Assembly: GCA_016743945.1 (NCBI GenBank)
Contig: JADGFI010000007.1
Coordinates: forward strand, 124,001 to 188,000
DNA: 64,000 nucleotides
Direction of reading: 5' to 3'
Origin: Desulfobacteraceae bacterium
GTDB taxonomy: Bacteria > Desulfobacterota > Desulfobacteria > Desulfobacterales > Desulfobacteraceae
The position numbers and the translations under genes are program-made. The notes under the pieces are model-generated. The model did no database searches. It worked only from the letters and a program-made list of their open reading frames with translations, and had not been told where the DNA came from. This document shows positions 55,058 to 64,000 of the stretch, piece after piece (position 1 is the first letter of the stretch; every line of letters starts with the position of its first letter).

Positions 55058-56106
55058 ATTTCAATAAATTATTAGAAAACAAATCAATACAGACATCTGT
55101 GCCCTGCCGGGTGGATTTTGGCGGCACCCTGGATATTTCCACCTTTTATTTGCCCCTGGCCCACCTGGATCCTGCCAGTTTTAATATTGCCCTGAACCTG
55201 CGCACCTTTGTCACTCTTTCTCCCTGGACAAAAAACCGGATAAAGATATCCTCCCGGGGGTTTGAATCCATTGAGTTTAAACAAGATCAGATCCGGTTTG
55301 ATCATCCCATGGGACTGATGTTTGCCGTTGTCAGTTTTTTTAATGCCCATGGGGTCCATATCCAGATTAATTCCACCTCTCCCCCGAGAAGTGCTTTGGG
55401 GGGATCTTCCTGTGCGGCTGTTGCCATAATAGCCTCTTTTTATGCGGCACTGGGGCAAACGATAAACCCAAAAAAAATTGTATGGCTGGCCCACACTATT
55501 GAATCTTCTGTGGCAGGGGTCCCCTGCGGAGTTCAGGACCAGGCTGCTGCCGCCTTTGGCGGAATAAATCTTTGGGAATGGCGGATGGGGGAAACCGGTC
55601 CTGAATTTAATCAATTGAAGGTTTTTGAAAACGACGTTGAAAACAACAGGGATCTGGAAGAGTTTAACGACCATATCCTGGTTGCCTATTGCGGAATTCC
55701 CCATGTCTCAAAAGACATTAATAAACAATGGGTTGACTCTTTTATCCAGGGGAAAACCATTGCTGTTTTTGAAAAAATTGTGGATATTACAAGAAAATTT
55801 TATCGGGCAATAAAGACCAAAAACTTTACTCTGGCAGGGGAATTGATGGTCAAAGAGACCCGACTTCGACTTAAAATGACACCAGAGGTCCTTGACAACA
55901 CCGGCAAAAAGTTGTTTGAAAGAGCTGTGGCATTAAATTGCGGTGCAAGGTTTACCGGAGCAGGCGGGGGCGGATGCCTCTGGGCAATTGGAAAGAAAGA
56001 AAATATTTCCAGGCTGGCAGACTCCTGGAGACAAGTGCTTGAACCCATTAAAGACGCCACCCTTCTGGACGCAAACATAGATACAAACGGCATAATAATT
56101 TTATAA
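55054..56106 (+). CDS. GHMP family sugar/small-molecule kinase
   Basis: A 350-residue GHMP kinase. [11 protein letters not shown] opens the fold, the ATP loop is [16 protein letters not shown] (about 109-124), and the C-terminal motif is [17 protein letters not shown] (about 305-321). [14 protein letters not shown] is also typical of sugar-phosphate kinases of the heptose or fucose type. The substrate is not known. It lies between recO and the glycyl-tRNA synthetase genes, coupled to recO. Confidence 0.82.
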   Translation: MNFNKLLENKSIQTSVPCRVDFGGTLDISTFYLPLAHLDPASFNIALNLRTFVTLSPWTKNRIKISSRGFESIEFKQDQIRFDHPMGLMFAVVSFFNAHGVHIQINSTSPPRSALGGSSCAAVAIIASFYAALGQTINPKKIVWLAHTIESSVAGVPCGVQDQAAAAFGGINLWEWRMGETGPEFNQLKVFENDVENNRDLEEFNDHILVAYCGIPHVSKDINKQWVDSFIQGKTIAVFEKIVDITRKFYRAIKTKNFTLAGELMVKETRLRLKMTPEVLDNTGKKLFERAVALNCGARFTGAGGGGCLWAIGKKENISRLADSWRQVLEPIKDATLLDANIDTNGIIIL

Positions 56107-56135
56107 CCAACCAAATATATAGAAACGGGAGTAAC

Positions 56136-57038
56136 ATGAATTTTCAAGATGTTATTTTAAATCTGAACAACTTCTGGGCAGAAAAGGGTTGTGTCCTGAT
56201 ACAATCCTATGACATGGAAGTGGGTGCGGGTACATTTCATCCCACAACCCTGTTAAAAGCCCTTGGCCCGGAACCCTGGAAGGTGGCCTATGTCCAGCCA
56301 TCCAGAAGGCCTACTGACGGAAGGTACGGTGAAAATCCCAATCGGCTTCAGCATTATTATCAATACCAGGTCATATTGAAACCCTCTCCCCCGGATATCC
56401 AGCAATTGTACCTGGATTCTTTAAAGGTGCTGGGAGTTGATCCCCTGGAACACGACATAAGATTTGTGGAAGATGACTGGGAATCTCCAACCCTGGGCGC
56501 CTCGGGTCTTGGCTGGGAAGTGTGGCTGGACGGCATGGAAGTCAGCCAGTTCACCTATTTTCAGATAGTCGGGAGTGTGGATGTGAACCCCATACCCGTT
56601 GAGCTCACCTACGGACTGGAGCGGCTGTGTATGTATCTGCAGGGGGTGGACAATGTATTTGATCTAAAGTGGAACGATACCGTCACCTATCGGGATGTCT
56701 ACCACAGCCAGGAAGTGGAGCAGTCCACCTATAACTTTGAGATAGCCGACGTGGATCTTCTCTTTGATCTGTTTACACGCTATGAGACCGAGGCCCACAG
56801 GATTGTAAAGACAGGGCTTGTGATCCCCACCTATGAATTTTGCCTCAAATGTTCCCACATCTTTAACCTGCTGGATGCAAGAGGTGCCATTTCCGTGACC
56901 GAACGAACCGGATTTATCAAACGGATACGCGATATTGCAAGGGCAGCTTCGAGAGCCTATCTTGTCCAGCGCGAAGAAATGGGCCATCCCCTATTGAAAA
57001 AGCCGTTGAAAACGCAGTTGAAAAAGGGGGACAAATAA
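56136..57038 (+). CDS. glyQ: Glycyl-tRNA synthetase alpha subunit
   Basis: A 300-residue class II synthetase catalytic subunit of the bacterial alpha2-beta2 enzyme. Segments such as [44 protein letters not shown] and [20 protein letters not shown] are strongly conserved. GGGAG precedes the ATG. glyS follows with one base between the stop and the next start. Confidence 0.97.
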   Translation: MNFQDVILNLNNFWAEKGCVLIQSYDMEVGAGTFHPTTLLKALGPEPWKVAYVQPSRRPTDGRYGENPNRLQHYYQYQVILKPSPPDIQQLYLDSLKVLGVDPLEHDIRFVEDDWESPTLGASGLGWEVWLDGMEVSQFTYFQIVGSVDVNPIPVELTYGLERLCMYLQGVDNVFDLKWNDTVTYRDVYHSQEVEQSTYNFEIADVDLLFDLFTRYETEAHRIVKTGLVIPTYEFCLKCSHIFNLLDARGAISVTERTGFIKRIRDIARAASRAYLVQREEMGHPLLKKPLKTQLKKGDK

Positions 57039-57039
57039 A

Positions 57040-59115
57040 ATGAAAACACTTTTAATTGAAATCGGCTGTGAAGAGATTCCGGCAGGATATATTATCCCGG
57101 CACTGACGGCATTTAAAAACAATATTTTACAAGCCCTCACCAAAGCCCGTATCGACCATGGAGAGGCAAAGATTTTGGGAACCCCCAAGCGCCTCACCCT
57201 CATGGTGGCCAATGTGGCCGAAGCTCAAAATCCCAAAACCTCCACCTTGTCCGGCCCTCCGGAACGAGTGGGATTTGATGAAAAGGGAAAGCCCACCATC
57301 GCAGCTCAAAAATTTGCAGCAAAGGCCGGAATCGGGGTGGATGCAATTGTTGTGGCAGATACTCAAAAGGGCCGGTATTTAACTGCCGTGGTGGAAGAAA
57401 AATGTGAGTCTTCAGCTGTCATCCTTGAACGAATGATGGCAAAGCAGATCCTCGGGATGCCTTTTCCCAAAAGCATGCGATGGGGGAGCCTTACCATCAG
57501 TTTTGCAAGGCCTATTATTTCCCTTGTGGGGCTTTTGGGAAACCAGGTGCTCAACTTTACCGTGGGGAATATATCCTCTTCCAACAAAACCTTTGGTCAC
57601 AGGTTCATGAACCCTGGATCGGTCAGTATTGAAACGGCGGATGACTATGAAGCCGTGGTGGAATCAATCGGAGTCATTGTGGACATTGACCGAAGAAAAC
57701 AGATGATGGTGGATGCAATTGAGATACTGGCAAAGGAACATGACAGCCAGATCCTGGAGGACCCGGCCCTGGTGGAGATTGTGGCCAATCTGGTAGAATA
57801 TCCCTATCCTGTGGTGGGTCGCTTTGACGAGGCTTTTCTTGAGGTTCCCGATGAGGTGCTGATCACTGCCATGCGTGAACATCAGAAATATTTTGCCCTG
57901 GTGGATGAAAAAAAGAAACTAAGACCCTTGTTCATTGCCGTGAATAATACCTTGGCAAAGGACATGAACCTTGTGGCCAGAGGCCATGAAAAGGTATTAA
58001 GAGCTAGACTTTCCGATGCCAAATTCTTCTATGAGGCAGATTGTAACGTCAGTCTGGATGCCTTTGCTGAAAAACTAAAAAAGGTCACCTTCCAGGCAAA
58101 ACTGGGATCTGTTTATGAAAAGACCCAGCGCATCGAAGTGCTGGTGGATTACCTGGGAGACGCGAGTGACTATGCAGATACGGCCGCCTTGAAAACCAAT
58201 TTGTCCCGGGCGGCCAGAATTTGCAAGGCAGACCTTGTCAGCCAGGTGGTGATTGAGTTCACCAAACTCCAGGGATTCATCGGCCGGGCCTATGCCATAA
58301 AAGCCGGAGAAGCCCCGGACGTGGCCGACGCCATTGAGCAGCATTACAGACCCGTTCAGTCCGGGGGACAGCTGCCGGAAAACCCCACCGCCGTACTTTT
58401 GGCCATTGCCGACAAACTCGACACCATCTGCGGCTGTTTCTCTGTGGGCCTGATCCCCACCGGCGGGGCTGACCCCTATGCCCTGCGTCGTCTGGGCATT
58501 GGTATTATTCAGATTATCCAGGCGGAAAACCTGAGTTTTTCAGTGACATCCCTCATTGAAAAGGGATTGGAAGGATTTGTGTCCGACACGGCCAAAAGAA
58601 AAGGGTTGATAGATCAGGTAAAGACATTTTTACAAAACAGAATGGTCAATATCATGACAGATCAGGGCTTTTCCAAGGAAGCGGTCCATTCTGCACTGGC
58701 GGCATCCTTTGACAATATCCCCGATGTGCATCTGAGGGTAAAGGCCCTGGATAACTTAAGAAAAGAGCCGGATTTTGAACCCCTGGCCATCACCTTCAAG
58801 CGGGTGGAAAATATCTTGAAAAAAGCCGGGGACATTAAGGCTCAACCGGTGGATATGGCCCTTTTTGAACATGCAGCAGAAAATAATTTGTTTGAGGCAT
58901 GTACAAAAGTGACCGCAACGGTTCAATTCCTCATAGGAAAGGGGGAATACAATGACGCCCTAAAAGAGATTGCCACCTTGAGGCCCATGGTTGACAGTCT
59001 CTTTGACGATGTAATGATTTTTGCCGATAACGAGGCAATCAAGAACAACAGGATTGCCCTTTTGGCATCTGTATCCGGCCTGTTTAAGAACATCGCCGAT
59101 TTTTCAATAATATAA
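57040..59115 (+). CDS. glyS: Glycyl-tRNA synthetase beta subunit
   Basis: A 691-residue subunit that binds tRNA-Gly. The N-terminus LLIEIGCEEIPAGYI, the central RFDEAFLEVPDEVLITAMREHQKYFAL and GGADPYALRRLGIGI are family signatures, and the C-terminus carries the anticodon-binding DALR-type domain. Its length agrees with E. coli GlyS (689). It is co-transcribed with glyQ. Confidence 0.97.
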   Translation: MKTLLIEIGCEEIPAGYIIPALTAFKNNILQALTKARIDHGEAKILGTPKRLTLMVANVAEAQNPKTSTLSGPPERVGFDEKGKPTIAAQKFAAKAGIGVDAIVVADTQKGRYLTAVVEEKCESSAVILERMMAKQILGMPFPKSMRWGSLTISFARPIISLVGLLGNQVLNFTVGNISSSNKTFGHRFMNPGSVSIETADDYEAVVESIGVIVDIDRRKQMMVDAIEILAKEHDSQILEDPALVEIVANLVEYPYPVVGRFDEAFLEVPDEVLITAMREHQKYFALVDEKKKLRPLFIAVNNTLAKDMNLVARGHEKVLRARLSDAKFFYEADCNVSLDAFAEKLKKVTFQAKLGSVYEKTQRIEVLVDYLGDASDYADTAALKTNLSRAARICKADLVSQVVIEFTKLQGFIGRAYAIKAGEAPDVADAIEQHYRPVQSGGQLPENPTAVLLAIADKLDTICGCFSVGLIPTGGADPYALRRLGIGIIQIIQAENLSFSVTSLIEKGLEGFVSDTAKRKGLIDQVKTFLQNRMVNIMTDQGFSKEAVHSALAASFDNIPDVHLRVKALDNLRKEPDFEPLAITFKRVENILKKAGDIKAQPVDMALFEHAAENNLFEACTKVTATVQFLIGKGEYNDALKEIATLRPMVDSLFDDVMIFADNEAIKNNRIALLASVSGLFKNIADFSII

Positions 59116-59404
59116 ACACAGGTTTATGGCTTTACGGCTAAAAAACCCTGAGCACAACTAAATAGAAAGGAAGACATTATGGCAGGTTATGATCCTGAAC
59201 TGGACAAATTGATCAAAGAATGGAAAAACGAAGAAACAGGACTTTTAATTTCAATCCAGCAGTATGGGGAGGGAGAGCCCAAGGTCCAGATAGGCCCCAG
59301 AATTCTTAAAAAAAAGGATGGGTCTGATAGAGCCCCCTCCAAAGCAGGGCGGCTTTCCGTGGAAGACATCATGTGGGTCTATGAAATAATTGATGAGGTA
59401 AAGG

Positions 59405-62823
<3,419 letters not shown>

Positions 62824-62851
62824 AATAAATCTCTAAAAAGAGGTGATATTT

Positions 62852-64000
62852 GTGAAGATCAAAAAAATGAACTCAATTTTATCCGTTGTGATTCTTTTGC
62901 TGTGCCTGCCTTCAGCCGTATGGGGACAAGTCGATGGTTCCCTCGCCGATGGAGGTGAAACCTCCCTGATCGCTTTTGAACAGGCCGTTGAAAAAAACCG
63001 GAAAAATCTGAACCTTTTGGAAAAAGATTTGGCTGATGAAAAAATTCTGCTGGCAAATTCCCTCGACCAGAGCCAGCGTTACAGGATCCAGATGAATTCC
63101 CTTCGAAATCTTCTGATCGTACCTGGAACCCGGATTTTCGCGCTTGAAAAAGGCATCGGAGAAGTCGATATTTCAATTTCTTCCATCCAGTCACAGATTC
63201 GAGAAATAGTGAAAAGAGAAAATAAAATCGGACAAACTTTTTCTTTGGTAAAAGAAAAGATAGGGTTAATTGATCAAAGAATCAAAGAATTAAGCGCTGC
63301 TGGCGACAAAACAATTTCCAGCGGGCCTGGGATCAAAGAGTTCAAGACCTACCGTTGGATAAAAGAACAGCAGCATAAAGTCCTTGTCAGCATAACCGGG
63401 CTGCTGGCGTCGCAAATAGACATCAACACCGAGTTGCTCAATGCCTTCAAAGATATCAAAAAAACATTGAGAACCGAGATTAAAGATAAAAAAGGAAGCC
63501 GTTTGTTCCAGCGGAATGACCTTGAACTGAAAAATTTATTTTTTCCTGCCTTCAAACGAGAGATTCTCCTTTCATTCACAGCTGTCAGGCAATTGTTTGA
63601 TTCCAAACGATTGTTGTTGAAATGGTCGCTTTTCAAGGATCACATGAATCTAAAAACGTTTATGGTCATTGCCGGTTTTCTATTGCTCAGTTTTCTTAGC
63701 TTCAGGGGGCTATCCCTGATCAGACAAAAAGAGGCCTACCAGAATATGTTGAGTAAGCGGGCCGGATATCCGTTGATTGTCCTTGAAAGGTCCCTGGTGC
63801 TTATTTTCTGGATTCTGCTGACCATGACGCTTTCAAAAACCCAGGTCTATTTAATCTTTCCCGATGGGGTTAAATTTTTTAATAGTTTTTTGATAATTAT
63901 CCTGATGACCCGGCTCGCTTCTGATTCCATCCGGCTGATTACCAGGGAAGAGGGCCCTGTTTTTTTTGACGTCCTGCACCGGTGGCGGAATCCATTCGTC
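62852..64000 (+). CDS. N-terminal part of a large membrane protein (runs off the window)
   Basis: An open frame of 383 codons starts at GTG 62852 behind AGAGGTGA and continues to the window end without a stop. It begins with a signal peptide (about 5-28; ending near VWGQ). A long helical, charged coiled-coil region follows to about 265, then hydrophobic segments (about 270-285 MVIAGFLLLSFLS and 310-330). This layout, with a periplasmic coiled domain before several membrane helices, is that of large mechanosensitive-channel (MscS/MscK-like) proteins, but the pore domain is not included, so this is only a suggestion. Confidence 0.7.
   Translation, partial: MKIKKMNSILSVVILLLCLPSAVWGQVDGSLADGGETSLIAFEQAVEKNRKNLNLLEKDLADEKILLANSLDQSQRYRIQMNSLRNLLIVPGTRIFALEKGIGEVDISISSIQSQIREIVKRENKIGQTFSLVKEKIGLIDQRIKELSAAGDKTISSGPGIKEFKTYRWIKEQQHKVLVSITGLLASQIDINTELLNAFKDIKKTLRTEIKDKKGSRLFQRNDLELKNLFFPAFKREILLSFTAVRQLFDSKRLLLKWSLFKDHMNLKTFMVIAGFLLLSFLSFRGLSLIRQKEAYQNMLSKRAGYPLIVLERSLVLIFWILLTMTLSKTQVYLIFPDGVKFFNSFLIIILMTRLASDSIRLITREEGPVFFDVLHRWRNPFV

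Noticed and set aside
62859..63636. Two minus-strand frames near the right end
   Set aside because: They lie opposite the open plus-strand frame starting at 62852, which has a signal peptide and a ribosome binding site.

Overview
The window reads as chromosomal DNA of a Gram-negative anaerobic bacterium, most likely a deltaproteobacterium of the Desulfobacteraceae type (Desulfobacterota). This is an inference from gene content and style. The window has separate glyQ and glyS, MurJ, SurA-like chaperones, many lipoproteins, hybrid histidine kinases, a MotA/MotB pair, and both acetyl-CoA and propionyl-CoA synthetases beside an acetate-type symporter. No sulfate-reduction gene lies in the window, so the assignment stays provisional.

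Positions 1 to about 6968 look like the right end of an integrated element. The DNA is visibly richer in A and T than the rest. It carries unrecognised genes (a 27-residue Gly/Pro peptide, a 444-residue protein, three small membrane proteins, a class III cyclase-like protein) and ends with a P4-type tyrosine integrase. Just outside the integrase lies the 3' part of a tRNA-Pro(GGG), from anticodon stem to CCA, followed directly by a rho-independent terminator. The 5' half of the tRNA is absent, so this is best read as the right attachment site. The intact tRNA should lie to the left of the window. Four of the element's genes sit between two imperfect inverted repeats (1990-2048 and 5229-5292).

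From 7.0 kb the window is ordinary chromosome. 7861-14608 is a sensory operon: two tandem periplasmic binding proteins, a BvgS-like hybrid kinase and a response regulator with a nucleotide cyclase domain. On the minus strand come a sirtuin and MurJ. On the plus strand 17142-27498 holds a small membrane protein, a hybrid kinase, a Tat-type lipoprotein M48 peptidase, a flavin-binding family protein, a UbiD-family decarboxylase, a very large DUF748/AsmA-like protein and an acyltransferase.

28105-40545, all on the minus strand, is an acetate/propionate module. Read in the direction of transcription it has Acs, PrpE, a sodium:solute symporter, a 28-residue membrane peptide missed by ordinary gene length limits, and a strong terminator. 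After these come a membrane PAS sensor fused to a DnaQ-type exonuclease, a LemA-like protein, a cNMP/CBS/DUF294 nucleotidyltransferase and a receiver-ATPase protein that lacks a normal phospho-accepting histidine.

The rest holds a LUD-domain protein, DNA polymerase IV with PilZ, MotB and MotA, and an oligopeptide ABC system with binding protein and both ATPases but no permeases. The ABC genes are interrupted by a cold-shock gene and a D-amino-acid dehydrogenase. These are followed by two SurA-related proteins, MgtE, RecO, a GHMP kinase, GlyQ, GlyS, a nucleoside phosphorylase family protein, LigA, a LysE-type exporter, and the start of a large membrane protein that runs off the right edge.
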